Below, in pieces: positions 1 through 12,876 of a stretch of 64,000 nt of DNA. The notes under the pieces are model-generated. The model did no database searches, was not told the origin of the DNA, and saw only the letters and a program-made list of their open reading frames with translations. The stretch spans positions 60,360,089 to 60,424,088 of the forward strand of contig OX439040.1 of the NCBI GenBank assembly GCA_949317995.1, in the 5' to 3' direction. The position numbers and the translations under genes were made by a program. This DNA is from Acholoe squamosa. Taxonomy: Eukaryota; Annelida; Polychaeta; Phyllodocida; Polynoidae. The first letter of the stretch is position 1; each line of letters starts with the position of its first letter.

Positions 1-455
1 TGGACAATAGCCAATTTGGATGTACCTAGCAGTATACATTATCATCTCAGGCCCACTTTTTAATGGGAAATGAGCCCTAAGGTTAGGAGCTTGATTCAGA
101 GTCACATCTGAAATCTTAGTCTATATACTCCTGAAAGAAGGTTATGGGCTTGTAGGGAAGACAGGCAGTAGGATATTTAGTCGAATAGTGTAAAAAACCT
201 TGATGTCCTTGGCTTCAGTCGCTTCTGCTGCTTTAATTAGCCTATTACCCATTTAACAGGTCCCAGCGGCCCAGAAGTGCCAGGCATCCGACACTGGGAT
301 TTTACCATTTGCCTGAAATGCTTTTAGCCTAGTGTCTACTGTTATCCACTGTGAGTGGGATACTCCTGGCTATTTTGCCTCTTCTGCATTAGCAGTGTCC
401 TTTCCATATGTACCTCATTCATTAGAACACTTAGGTTCTTGTGATTACTTTACCC
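1..455. other. Non-coding DNA with a diverged repeat shared with 15420-15570
   Basis: No credible gene is seen. The stretch at about 130-260 resembles 15420-15570: both contain the phrase TTAGCCTATTACCCATTTA and a similar preceding 100 bases. It is therefore probably the edge of a further copy of the duplicated C/D material found at 6640-16780. Confidence 0.45.
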
Positions 456-573
456 CTGTCTGTCTGTATCTGTCTGTCTCTGTCTGTCTGTCTCTGTCTC
501 TATGTCTGTCTGTCTCTCTCTGTCTGTCTGTCCCTTTCTGTCTGTCTCTCTATCTCTGTCTCTGTCTTTGCGA
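456..573. repeat. CTGT/CTCTGT microsatellite
   Basis: About 118 bases of imperfect TGTC/TGTCTC repeats. The Leu/Ser/Cys-rich reading frames that cross it are by-products of the repeat and are not proteins. Confidence 0.95.
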
Positions 574-2457
574 TCTCTACCCTGTTTTCACAATTTGCCT
601 GTATGTCTCCAGTGATGTGCTAAGAGTATTTAAACAATATAACATAGATAAGAGAAAATCTAGTAGAGTAAGTTTAGAAAATAAATATGAGTGAGCAGGA
701 TGTTTGGCGAAAAGGGCGCTGGGAGTGTTAAGACCTCCCGTATTAGTGTTATCAGATGACAATCCGAACACCCTGAGATGAGCTGGCCAACCTTCCCTAT
801 TATAGCCTAGCATTCAGGGCAAGGTGTCAGGTCTATAACCCCAAGGTTACACCTCCATGGTTATAGATGGTGTAGTCAGATAAAAAGTAGGAAGGGAGCT
901 TTCTTTACTGATGAAGCATCTGAAAACCTCTCGACAAGTTAGTCCATGTTCCTTCCACCAGTCCAGCAGAAAGCTGGTTTGGCCTTGGAGGTGTGTGCCT
1001 GTCTCAAGGGTCACAGAATGGGATTCGTGCTGGTCATACATTTCCCCAGAGCTGCTCCACCAGCCACCATAACAACCCTGACCTTTGGGAGAAGAGCAGC
1101 TCATGGCAGTGCCACCAGAGGGCGATGTAGGTCTCCATCAAGTTGCAGGCAGCTGGTCTAACAAGGTCTTCCTGTATGCAAGGTACCCCTGCACTGCTCT
1201 CTACTAACACTCTATCTTGGCCTCTCTATGGATTCAGCCAAAAAACAAAATTGACTGAGCAGCTATCTCAAAATATGGTATTTGGATTTATTTTTGTGAA
1301 ACTAGTTGAGACTATACATATCAAAATATTTTACAAAAGACAACTTCAATATCTGGTTTAGAGCTAAACAGATGCACCATATATTTCTAAAGTACATTTG
1401 TGACATGTCCACTTTGTGCAGATGGTTTTCTATAAGATGGGCACACTTTAGACAGGAGATTTGTGATATAAGAATGGTTATACAAGTGATACAGTATCTG
1501 CTAACAATGGTTTATCAATGGCAGACAAGCAAACATAGCATGACATGGATAGGCCACAGACAATGTTTCCTTTCGTGCAATGCTTTGTCTATTTGAGTTC
1601 ATATATCTTCAGTAAGAATTGGATACCATGCCCTGAGCAGCAGTCAGTAGTACATGCATAGGCGGTATGAGAGAGATGTAAATCTACATGATAGTAACCA
1701 GATCAGGCCGTATAGTACGTTAATGGATTAACAATGACGATTTCTGTTCTCCTGTAAAATATTCATTATCGACATTTGGTATCTAGTGACACGAACTTAT
1801 AAAACAGCCACTTTATTGGACGTTCAAGAGATTACTGTGCGATCCAAAGATGAGCATGACTCCGGAAAAAAAACCAATAATTTTCCATCTGTATGGTCAC
1901 AAACTGCTTCCGATTATTTGGTTGCCAGGATACTACCGGCCACAGGAATGGCTCCATGGTTCTAAATGCAAAATAACCCAAGGCTTCTACAAACAGCCAG
2001 CATTCAAAATGTTTCAAATGGATCATCCTTTTTTCACTAAGTTAGTGGAAGCAGGCGAGAAAGCAGAAAGACGGAGATGATGTGATGTAAAGAAAAGGGA
2101 AAGTGGGGGAGATTTTTGATTAATAGAAGAGCAGACGGGGTACTACCGGGTGACGTGAAGTTAAAATGTGAAAGGAAGGCCATGGCCAAAACGCTGCTGC
2201 TTATCTGTCATGTGAAAGCCAAACACACTGGAAGCTATGCAGGGACTTTCTGATGACTCTTACAGTATCATTTTATTTCACTGCATGAAATTTGGAAGTT
2301 AAGCAAATATCTGTTTGCTTAAAGTGGCTAAGTAAACAACTTAAAGTTACCTAAATTCCGCTCAAAGTCGCTACAGGCAATCGGATATTTGCTTAAATAC
2401 CAACAGTCACAAAGTGTTTTCAAAAGCTGAAGGGGACTGGACATGGTCCAGTCAAGA
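574..2457. other. Gene-free stretch with a dispersed repeat at about 960-1130
   Basis: Only short open frames are present and none resembles a known protein. The part around 1010-1130 (CTGACCTTTGGGA, then GAGCAGCTCATGG, then a CCACCAGAGGGC core) recurs at about 25440-25540 and 44590-44660, so it is a dispersed repeat or old duplicated segment. The remainder shows no recognisable structure. Confidence 0.5.
1112..1124 (+). promoter_or_regulatory. CTCF-like motif inside a dispersed repeat
   Basis: CCACCAGAGGGCG fits the bilaterian CTCF core (CCASNAGRKGGC). The same core is kept in the related copy at 25510-25521 (CCACCAGAGGGC) and is disrupted by a small insertion in the copy near 44630. A sequence match alone does not show binding. 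Confidence 0.3.
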
Positions 2458-2600
2458 CGCCTAGTTGTTACCTGCTGAATATTAAGTAATAAAGTCCTAC
2501 CCGAGAGGTAGGGGTATCCGGGGCTTTGCCCAACCCGAACTACTCGTGTTGTGTTGGTATCTCTAGTGATAAGCGAGCCAACGAGCCACCCAACATATAA
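2458..2600 (-). repeat. Possible tRNA-derived SINE head
   Basis: Read on the minus strand, the segment starts near GGTGGCTCGTTGG, which is close to an RNA polymerase III A box (TGGCNNAGTGG). About 45-50 bases later comes GTAGTTCGGGTTG, a weak B-box match. The spacing suits a tRNA-like promoter, but no cloverleaf, tail or target duplication was identified. It may be chance. Confidence 0.25.
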
Positions 2601-4747
2601 GTCGAAACGAACCATTACAATACTACTACCGCAACCAGAAAGAAAATCGTAAAGTAAGATAGTTTTCTAATAACGACTACTGACTAAAGAATATTTTCTA
2701 TAACGATTCTTTACTGACACACATGACAATGCATCACAGGAATGGGATAGTCCTGTATAGGCTCTCAATTGTGGTGTCATTGGCTTTGAATGATCAGAAA
2801 ACAATAGGTTCAAACTGCTAACAGTGCCGAGCTCTCTGCCATACTATGTCAGTTTAAATCTTCATCAGTCTATGTCTGGGTCTTTCTTTTAATTACATTG
2901 GGAGGGCTTCTTCTCATGCCTATGTTCCACACGCTGCACACCTTTTAATGACAGGAGATCAATTCCAGGTGATAGACTGTCTACTTATTACTTTCCTGAG
3001 TCTTTTGCAAGTAAGTTTATAGTCTAAATAAAAAAGTGGGTGTATTATCATACCTATACAGTCAGAATTTTAGTCAGCTTTTCATGGTCCTTAGGACCAA
3101 TAATCATCATTCCAGTAATATTGTTGTTATTGTGTCAAAAGATTCTCAGGATAATCTATACTCCTATACAGTACAGAATGCCATAGACATACAATGAGAA
3201 TTATTGTTTAGTACATAAAATGTGCCATGTCAGGGGCATAGGAAAGGGGGGGGGGCTGCCCCCCACCAATAATAGGAAGGTCCCCTATATAAGCCTATAT
3301 AAATGTATTGCTTCCTATGCCTCTGCATGTGTGTATAGTCCCTAATGAAGTCAAAACCAGCTTCAAGACGATCACTAGGCCTCATTCTGTGGCTAATGAG
3401 CTTAGGACATGACCAAAGTATATCAGCTCTGATGGATCACATTTGTGATTTCATGCAAGTGAATAGGGAGCTTGTAGAACAATCCGAATTACCAAAGTAG
3501 ACCCTTAGGAGACATGCAGCTGAAAGACAACACAAGGCTGGTCTCCCTAAAGAACTTCTTTGGTGAGGCCGCATGGCACATTTGGCTGATTAGCATGGCT
3601 GCAGTATTAATGGGCGAAATGGGATAGACTGCATTAAATGATTGATAAGAGAGGAATAATTAGAAGGAGAATGTGGATTGTCAGAAAAGGCTTTGGCGGC
3701 AGGAGGTATTAAGCAGATTTTTGTCTCATCTTGTGAGCAGTTGGCAACCTTTGTTTCTATTATGGGGTAATTCCCCTCTGCCTTTGTATAAGAATAACAC
3801 TGTACTAAAGCTGTACAGAGCTATTGTTCCAGGTTAGTAGAAACACCACAATGAGTTGCTCCACTAGTCATTAATTAGGGTGATATCGGGAATAGGAGTG
3901 GAGTATTGATCTCATTTATATCAGGCAATTTCATAGCACTAATTTACCAATAATATATCACCCCATAGGGACTTATTGACACGATTTTCAGCAGTATCGA
4001 TATAGAATATTTAAGGTTATTGTAGGCTCCCTGCAGCGGCTTGATCCACACTGCTTGTAAAAATCAAATCTCTTGTTCATATGTGATTATTCAGGCTTTT
4101 CTACACCTAAAAACTAAGTGCAATTTTCCCCATATATCATTACTAGGGAGGAATTCAAATAACGGAGGCACCATGCAACAACATTTTTGTTTTTTGTGCT
4201 CGTTCCGTTACCCCCATCTTCGAATTTCACTTAATCTCCCTCTCCAGTTTTAGATATTTATTTCTACCCATCTCTGGTCCAGCATTTGGGTGAGAAGAAG
4301 TTATGGTTTTACCATAGTGGCTGTGCGCGCCAATGAGTCACATCATTGCCAATCTGTCAAAGCCCATTCACTGGTTTCATCACCTTTATGATGAGTCTGC
4401 AGGGGCGTGTTGCTCCATTACTGTTTAACAATTGCAAAGACCCAAATGAAAAGTCAGAAATATTGGTCCATGCATACATGTACCCTTGGCCTTAAGTAAC
4501 ATAGGGTGCTATCTTGAGCTAGTTGCATAAAAATAGATGCACATCAAGGGAGTTGTATGGTCTGTTGCATAGTGGAGCTTACTATTAAAATCTTCATTCC
4601 TGCAATCGCCTGAAAAGCAACATTTGATGTGATCTGCTAAAAGGGGTCTTAGTGCAGGGTACAATAAGGCCCCCTTTCCAATTACATGTCACATGATTAT
4701 CACCCATGAGTGAGTCTGATGCAACTGCAGACCCAGTGCAATGTCTA
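2601..4747. other. Gene-free stretch with duplicated segments
   Basis: No coding sequence is supported. The part at 3160-3360 is paralogous to 7230-7470, including a shared MITE. The part at about 4490-4747 matches 51985-52160 in block B and gives the left flank of an empty site for the TTTAG element that follows. Confidence 0.55.
3231..3325. mobile_element. Short MITE with CAGGGGCATAGGAA termini, copy 1
   Basis: About 95 bases bounded by imperfect inverted ends, CAGGGGCATAGGAA on the left and TTCCTATGCCTCTG on the right, with a G-run/C-run core. CAGGGGC ends are typical of hAT-derived MITEs. No clean 8-base target duplication could be defined. A second copy lies at 7307-7409, in the same paralogous context, so the two may descend from one insertion. 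Confidence 0.6.
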
Positions 4748-5653
4748 CACTGCAGAAATGGTGTTTAGATTTTAAACATGTTTAGGTCTAAACACGTTTA
4801 AAACCTAAACATATAGGTCAGTTAGGTGTCTCATCAACTACACATTTAGGAAATAAACACTTTTATTCTAACTACATAAACATTTATGCTAAACATGTTT
4901 AGATGTTTAGAGTTGAGACAGTTGAATAATAGGTGTTTAGATTTAAATATCAATATGTTTAGATACTTGGATGTTGAATCCACACCAGGTAGCAGCACTA
5001 CCTTTGACTGGACTATCTGCACACAGTTATAATCAATTGTTGTGACAAATGTCCCCAAATCCCATGTTTAGCATGGTTTCATTTCATAGAATGTCATGTG
5101 AATAGAAAGGGCAATATAAAATTGACTAGATTCACCTCATGCCACCATCATTACCATAAAATAATCAATAAACTCCATGACTGACACCTATTTGATGTTA
5201 TTCTGGAATAGATAAGGCAATGTCCTTCCTGCCAAGCTGTTGTACTTTCTCAAGTCTCTCATTCTGATGCAGTGTGTAATATATGTACACAAAATAGGTG
5301 TGGCTGACATCTTTGGAGACTTTGACAAGTAAATACCTGCTGATGCCCCCCCCCCAGTAAATGAGAAAAAAAATATATATATCTCTGTTTTTTAATGCAT
5401 ACATGTCTGCAAACCTTAACTCTCCATCAAATTATTTAAACGTCTAAACACAAAAATTCTTAAACACCTCAACACAAAAATAATTATTCATATATCTAAA
5501 CACAAAAGTTTTAACCTAAACACCTACATTTCTAAACACTTCAGCTAAGCACATTGTTTGGCTAAACATGTTTAGGAAATTAATGTGATTACAAAAACGT
5601 TGCAAGAATATGTTTAGAATTGTGTTTAGGATCTAAACACCATTTTTGCAGTG
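4748..5653 (+). mobile_element. TTTAG-motif non-autonomous DNA transposon, copy a (906 bp)
   Basis: The termini are inverted: CACTGCAGAAATGGTGTTTAG on the left is mirrored by CATTTTTGCAGTG on the right, and the element is flanked by TA (4746-4747 and 5654-5655). Both ends are packed with TGTTTAG/CTAAACA in both orientations, and the first 100 bases can form hairpins. There is no transposase. The related sequence at 52158-52180 reads TTCTAGTTGC where this copy has GTCTA, element, TAGTTGC. That is the empty site and confirms both borders. Confidence 0.85.
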
Positions 5654-6639
5654 TAGTTGCAAAACGGTTTAGTCTCACAGTGGACTTGGTAATCTGTGGA
5701 CCTACAACCTGTTTCTAACATACCTATGGGTCATTTCGTGGATTATGAAATCATAGATACCGATCTTAAAACAATTTGCCACTCAGGGAACAGTTCCCAC
5801 TAATTTAGTACAAATGTTTCGACTGGCTTGAAAGGGTTCTACCACACTGAAGGTCTACCATAATCATTAATGTTGCCATAAGGCAAACAACAGGTCCCAA
5901 CAGTGAATTCCTGATATGTCATGAGTAACAATTGTTATAGACATCGAAATTATGCATTCTGCCATGTCGAATTGGTGTCCTATTTATTCTCTTGTGGTTA
6001 CTTTAAGTTAATGATTTTGCACTTTATTTAGATCTATCTGTCCAATGTCATCAGTCTGAAAGCCTCTGAAAGTACACTCTTACTGCTGCCTAAGTACTGT
6101 GTGTCAGACTATCTAGTCATCTGCAGGTTAAAAGCTCCCACCTCTTGTGGTGTCCAAGGTGATCAGCTATGCACGTGATACATGAAGGTAGCTCTAATGT
6201 CTAGTGCCTTCACATTTAGCAGCTTGACTCGTTAAAAGGGTTAAAACACAGAGGGGTCAGGGATCACAACTAGTTTAACCCCTTCCATTTCCCATGCAAC
6301 TAATGAAGGGTGACCCTGTACAAACCCCCATGGTTTGTACAAGATAAGGTGATTTTAGCATATGGCACCCCCTATGGATATCTCAAAATAGAGAGCCATG
6401 GGGCATTTCTTAACTTCATTTTCAGATTCAGCACCCTCAAGTCATCTAATTGGTATGTCTCTGTTTTTTGTTGTTGGCCGCTGCACAGGGTTAATATATA
6501 TAGACATTGTTTCAGCCACGAAACCATTGTTAATATACCCATTTAGTAACTCCTAACCTAACTGCTGCCAAAATATGGGCACTCTCAATCAACATTAAAA
6601 ATCAACAGTGCCCTCACTATATAGACCAGACCTGTCCCA
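5654..6639. other. Gene-free stretch
   Basis: No gene or clear repeat is recognised. A short inverted repeat lies at about 6318-6341 (arms TGTACAAACC). The first bases, to about 5700, are the right flank paralogous to 52165-52200. Confidence 0.4.
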
Positions 6640-7306
6640 ATGCAATACAAGGCGGACATAAAAATAGCACTTGCTAATGGCTTGCTGACTTGCATTAAAG
6701 GATTTACTTAAGGGGCAGTCAGGGTTGTTGGGAGCTGGATGGTGACTAGGGGAGTGGTAGGCCAGTCAATTGAATGTCATGGAGCCTGCCCACCATGGTC
6801 CCTACTCCATCACTCTCTCAGTGTCTAAAGGGGTTCCATGAGACGTGTGCGTGCCTGAAAGCAAGGTCAACCCAAGAGGACGATGCACTACCCTCCACCG
6901 ATACTGGATCAGCTGAGAGAGTAAGAGAGAAGTTTACAAAGGGGCACATTGAATGGCTCTTTGATTAACCTTTTCGATAAAGGTGTGGTCAGTGGTGATA
7001 GCCTTTGGGTTCATTTTATCTTCAATGATAGTTTTATCTTTCAGGAGTTTAGCAACCCCATAGGATCAGCATAATGCATGAACCCCTGCATCTAAAATGA
7101 GTATACTGCAAAAATTACTTTCACCACCTCCCCTGACAAAATGAGAGCTGCCCACCAAACTACACATCTATATTATAGAGTTGCGACAGACAGATCCTCC
7201 AGCTCATAGAAGGTCAATGATGCTCGCGGCCTATACTCCTATACAGTGCAGTATGCCATAGACATACAAGGAGAATTATTATTCAGTACATAAAAACATG
7301 CCAAGT

Positions 7307-7409
7307 CAGGGGCATATGAAAGGGGGGGCAGGGAAGCTGCCCCCCCCCCCCAATAATGGGAAGGTCCCCTATATAAGCCTATATAAAAGTATTGCTTCCT
7401 ACGCCTTTG
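7307..7409. mobile_element. Short MITE with CAGGGGCATA termini, copy 2
   Basis: Same arrangement as 3231-3325: CAGGGGCATATGAA on the left, TTCCTACGCCTTTG on the right, and a poly-G/poly-C centre (GGGGGGG and CCCCCCCCCCC). Confidence 0.55.
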
Positions 7410-8613
7410 CATGTGTGCAAAACATGATATTACAGTGCTGAATACAGGATAACTACAACCCCTAATGCAGCTCATAGACTGTGGCTAAAATATTCTCTTT
7501 GAAGTATGAAGAACATCCTCTATAGAGCAGCAAGCAAGCTGACTTCTAGAGCAGCTCAGCTCAGGTCCCAGGAGGCAGTCCTGACAGGGTAGACTTGCGG
7601 TGTCAGTTTGAGCCATGTCTGTAATAACAAGACAATCTGTAATAGGAGATAATGATATCATGTCAGGGGCCTTTATTTACTCAACATCATTAGGAGCTCT
7701 CTAGAAGGAAACAAGGTCAACTTTAGTCTGGTTTGGAAAAAAATTTCTTTCTTTGTTAATTATAAAAAAAATAAGATCCAACTGATAAGTCTGTCTCAAG
7801 CACAGAAATTCAGATAGATTTTTCACATAAAATCATCCAGGCCCACAAGCAGACTGGTCATTCGGTTGGTCCCGCAGCCCCAATGCACACCAAAGCACCT
7901 ATTTTCTGAGCAGATAATGAATGTGGTCTGTAAATCCATTGCCCATAAAATGTTAATAAGATGGTCTAGGTACAACCTGATTTACGGCTGTGGGATGTGT
8001 ATATAAGGTTAGGGCAGCATAGTCGGTGGTATCAGTGTAGAGGAGGAGGTGGTGGATGAAGGAGTTCACCCAAAATTGGAGCAGTCCATCTCCAGTTTGT
8101 GTCTAGCCTAGTTCAATAGGCAATATCATGGAAGGTGGGTGGGCTGGAGTTAGGTTAGGCCAAAATATATCAAGGCCTTTTATTACAAGACATGTATATA
8201 AGTTATATGTAGTTGATTTTATGATCTAATCTTATCACAGTTATCTGAGCTATCAGGTTGAATTAGGCATTAAAGTCTGTTATTTATGTTATATCAAGTG
8301 CATGCTAAAGGGGTGCTCTTTAGGCAATGTACACTATTTGAGCTTTTGGTCATGGGGAATCAACAGGGTTGTCATATTATCTGATACAAGTATGTTTTCT
8401 GTAATGAAACCATTTTATTGAATTCTTAGATATCTGTTATTACTGAAATAATATCTGTTAATGCTTTGGTTATTCACAGAATCTAGAAATATCTTGGCTT
8501 GTCAATCTACACTGATCCTTGACATATTACGTACACAATCATAATCATCTCGGTTTATATGTCTATAGGAAATCACGAGACCTGCTTACACTTTGGGGAA
8601 AACATGAAGATAC

Positions 8614-9288
8614 TGTCAGTAGACCGTTATAGGTATTGTACTTATCATATTTATTTTTCACCTTGACTCTACCATGTAACCCAGTGTCCGAGTCTACCCA
8701 CAAGCCAAACCATACCAAAGACCAAACGCTGGCGGTGTCAACTGCACTCAGTGACCCCGCCTCCTCCCACTGGAGGATACGCCGTCAATCACAAGCAGCT
8801 CGCTGCATGCTGGAGATTCCTAGCAGACAATGTTTAGACCAACTCCTCCTGCTGGAGGACATGCCCATTGATCATGAGCAGCTCACAGCATACCGGGAAT
8901 TCCCAGCAGCTATATTTAGAACCATACTGAACTCTGTGAACCCCAGTGCTATGTTTGGGATCCCCCCTACATACCTGCACTGGAGTTCCCCAGTTACTAT
9001 ATTTAGCTCACCTGATACTATTTTTAGGATGAGCTGGGTGAGCAGCTCCTACTACAAATACCTGTGGAGGGAGCAGCTCACTCATCTTTCCACCTTCATA
9101 CTTCATACCTCACACATTCACGTGAGACCAAGGCCCTTGGCTCAAGGGCTAGGCTTGGACACTGTTGGGCACCTTTATACTGTATCACCAACTATACCTC
9201 GTAGACTTCAATGAATAAAGTGGATATCAAACTGGATTCCTGATTCATCTGTATTCATCCTTATTCATCATTTACGGACTCGTTGACA
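8614..9288 (+). mobile_element. Solo LTR of a retrotransposon (675 bp)
   Basis: The segment opens with TGTCA and closes with TGACA, the short inverted ends expected of an LTR. It is flanked by ATAC on both sides (8610-8613 and 9289-9292), and has an AATAAA signal at 9214-9219 about 70 bases before its end. Block D lacks it: D runs from GAGAAAAGATTAAG straight into GGGAATCAATAGTAG near 14740. No gag or pol sequence is nearby, so this is a recombined solo LTR. The 192-codon frame at 8636-9214 lies almost wholly inside it and is not a gene. Confidence 0.7.
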
Positions 9289-11339
9289 ATACAGTGGAAT
9301 CACTAATAGTAAATCACATAGCAAACCCTTTATGTGGAAAGAGGAAACATCATTGCACTGTATGGATGATAATCTTTGTTCAGATGTCATGCCATGAAGA
9401 CTGCAACTCCATCTTTAACCTGCCCTTTAATTATTTAACAATGCAATGGCGATGTGCAACTGCATTGAAACATAATGACTACCATTTGAGGAAATATCTA
9501 TCACAAAGGGCTGCCAAAAGGGACACTATTGTACTCCAGCCCCACACAGTTTGTAGTAAACAAGCGTGTACATCACCTGACCTGGTAGCTCCTGTCATGG
9601 TAAACCATCTGATTTGGCATGCAATGGCACCTTCTGGGCTGACCATCTTCAAGATATAAGGTGTGCAGGAGGACAAGAGTCAATATCCATGACATTGATA
9701 TTGATGATATACCACAGTGCCTTGTCAGGCAGAGGTCACACATAGAGTAGCATTAGGTTTCCCATTCTGTAGTAAAGGGAAACGGTATTTATCAAAGCTT
9801 CTTGATGAAAGTGCTGAATCTAGAAGATCTAAAGGCCTATACCTCAGGCGACCTGGTCAGAGATTATGTGATAGGAAGAAAAAGAACCCTGAACCACTGG
9901 GCCATCTTCTATATAATGTCAATTTTCCAGTAGCCCAGAAGCTTCCCAGTTTACCAACCTACCAGAATCATTGGCAACAATGGCTGCCAATCTTTCACCG
10001 TTTTTTTAACGGTCACCATTTTTTCAAAGTCACCATAATTTTTTACGGATTTTCACCATTATTTCTAAACAATGACTAAGGTTAATTAATTACATATTGT
10101 TTTGGTTTCAATGCTATACACCATGAACCTTTCATATGAATGTTCAGCCTCTGGCTTAACATTTTAGAAATTCCACTGTAAATCCAAAATGGACTTGGTT
10201 ATCTTTATACATGGTTTGGTTACATATGCAGTTCATCTCGGCATCCTAGTGTGAGGACATTGTAATCATTATGATTATCAATAAATCAGTCCTTGAGGCA
10301 CAGTATGCCCTTCATAACTTTGGAGTAACAACCTCAGAACATAGATTACTGCACAACTTTGATGAAACTGCAGTAGTATGTCTATGTATTTTTTCTATTA
10401 CCACATAATGAGTGTTTATGACATCCCTGCTACTCTCCTTTGCTACACAAAGATGGATTATTTTTTGAATATCTGAAATCTATGAAACTACAATGTAGAC
10501 TTGCATTTTGATGACATGGTGCATAAACCAAATGGGATACACTTTGAATTTTATGACAATTTGATCTGTTTAGGGTGTAGGGCACTGAAGAAAGTCTCAA
10601 AGTGAGACCTGAGGCCACCTAGTAGGAAGATATGAAACTTCCGGAAGGACAAAGATTCACTGTAAATGAAATAACAGTACTTTTCTGTAGTGTTTTAGAC
10701 AGATTCACTCTAACATCACTTAATCTAAGGGTGTTTCACTGTAATAGAAATAATGGTGAAAACCCGTAAAATTTGACAATGGTTCTCTGTGAATTCACGG
10801 AAACAGTGAAGGTCGTAGAGTATAGCTTAGACTTTGGGGCTGGTTAGACATGTACATAGGTTGCTTTATTGGTCCCTGGTCGAAGGTATGATAAGTATTG
10901 CTTCACTTTCTTCTTTATTCTCCTGTGCATTGCCAAAATCTATTACCTGAAAAAATTTTCATATTGAACCTATACAATTGGCACACTAGGAAAGGGAGAA
11001 AATTAGCTCCAAAATGGATTTCCTCCAGATTATGCACATTTGCCGATATATTTTGGAGAATTATGCTATACCTTTGTGTGGTTTGATGGATTATCATTGT
11101 TAGTGACTGATACTTCATCTAGCTTAAGAATTTATGTCTCAAAGGACATATTTCTGTTGTGTATGCTATAACATTATCGGGGGATGATAACACCGGGAGT
11201 GGAACACCACTATTTATGTGGCCTAGCACTGAAAACCAGCTGCTGACTGTGCAGACAGAGAAAAGCTGTCAGGGAGTTATATATCTTGGGTTTTGCCTCT
11301 ATTTATGGAGAAATTCCATGCATTGGTAGCTGCAGGTGC
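9289..11339. other. Rest of block C and the C/D junction, no gene
   Basis: To about 10960 this is C material with D counterparts. The stretch 10000-10800 has low-complexity patches (TTTTTTAACGG, ACCATTTTTTC). No open frame has a recognisable domain, and no RNA gene was found. Confidence 0.4.
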
Positions 11340-12876
11340 AACTTAAGGCATACATTAATAGTATATGTGAATGGATAGCTGAGTTACATTAATGGATTTA
11401 GTTAGGGTACAGCAGGGTTGCTGAGCACTGGATTGTGAATGGATGAGTAGTAGGTGAGTCAATTGAATGTCATGGAGCCTGCCCACCATGGTCCCTACTA
11501 CATTACTCTCTCAGCAGCTAAAGGGGTTCCATGAGATGTGTGTGCCTGAAAGAACTGTCAACCCAAGAGGATGATACACCCTCCACTAACACTGGAGCAG
11601 CTGAGAGAGTGAGAGGGCAGCTTACAGAGGGGCACATGGAGCAGCTCTTTGATTAACCCTTTGGAATTATATATGTAATTTGATATGTTTAGGGTTCATG
11701 TTATCTTTATGGTAGCATTGCATTTTCCAAGAGTGTAGCTGCTCCATAGGATTGGCATAATGTATGCATGAATGCTTGCATTTGATATGAGCATAATGCA
11801 TAGAGTACTCCCCCTTTTCTTTGAAAAAATGAGAACAACTCGACAAACTACGCAGCTGTATTGTTGTTCCAGATTGACCTTTCTGCTCATAGAAAGATAG
11901 TACTACTACTCCCAGCCTATATAGATACTCCAGAATCGTTTCTGGGACAACATTCAGGAAACCCTACTGTGCTGTATGCTCTATACATACATAGACAACT
12001 ATGATGCAGCACCTAGTACTGAAATTCCATTTGTGCAGAACAACATGATATCACAGTATAGAATAACTACCCAGCAAATTAGAGTCAGCTAGGGTGAGCT
12101 TGTGTGAGGGTGAGCGAGGTCACTTTGCGCTCAGACACTAGGTGTTAGATTGAGCGACCTCTGCATGACCTAGCTCATGTCTAACACATGCTCACTCATA
12201 CTCACCCAAGTCTAAGTAGACAATTGAGTTGGGTAGTGTGAGGATCAGGGAGGGCTTGTGTTAGGGTATTCTCATTTATAACTCAATGTGTTAGGATGAG
12301 CCAGTTTAGTGTAAGGTGCCACTAATGTCACTCATCCTCACTCAAGTATGAGCACTGACAGACTATATGAGAACTCTAGATACCCCTACTGTTTTGTACC
12401 ATGGAAAGGGGAGATGTATGGAGATCATTGATTTTGGTGAACATCCTCAATAGAGCCATTAGCTTTCTTCATTGTTTTAAAACATCAATGAAAACATATT
12501 GATGTCTAGGAATGTGGTTTTGCTACTATATTTTTATCATTATGGGTCATTTGATTTCTCTATGGGACATAGCACTGAACTAGGTGAACCTAGAATTTAT
12601 ATAACTATGGATTATGTATGCCTATGTTCTGAGCTGTATTAGAAACTAGTATCTACAGAGAACAGAAAGATGTTATGTATTCATGACAAGATAGTAGGAA
12701 TTCTAAGAATTAAGCTAAAATACTTCTCATTGGGTGATAATAAGGGTCTATGCATGAGGGAGATTTGGGAAAGAATTCTCACTCTACCTTACACATGTTC
12801 ACACACAGTCACACATCCTCACACATGGTCACTCAAACTGACACTCAGTGTATACTGTGATACCATGTGCTCTTCT

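Larger units (their letters stand above)
6640..10960. repeat. Tandem segmental duplication, block C
   Basis: Ordered, same-strand similarity to block D runs through the whole stretch. Examples are 6697-6900 to 11391-11600 (shared AATTGAATGTCATGGAGCCT), 7480-7640 to 13640-13780, 8020-8060 to 14210-14250, 9480-9660 to 14985-15165 and 9860-9960 to 16330-16430. The copies differ by insertions: C alone has the solo LTR at 8614-9288 and D alone has the element at 12070-13598. Open frames shared by C and D are explained by the duplication and carry no recognisable domain. End coordinates are approximate. Confidence 0.7.

Noticed and set aside
332-694. Cys/Ser/Leu-rich open frame over the CTGT microsatellite
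   Set aside because: By-product of a simple repeat.
2458-2600. Functional tRNA gene on the minus strand
   Set aside because: The A and B boxes are weak and no cloverleaf with an acceptor stem could be drawn; kept only as a possible SINE head.
8636-9214. 192-codon plus-strand open frame
   Set aside because: It lies almost wholly within a solo LTR, has no domain, and its locus is missing from the paralogous block D.
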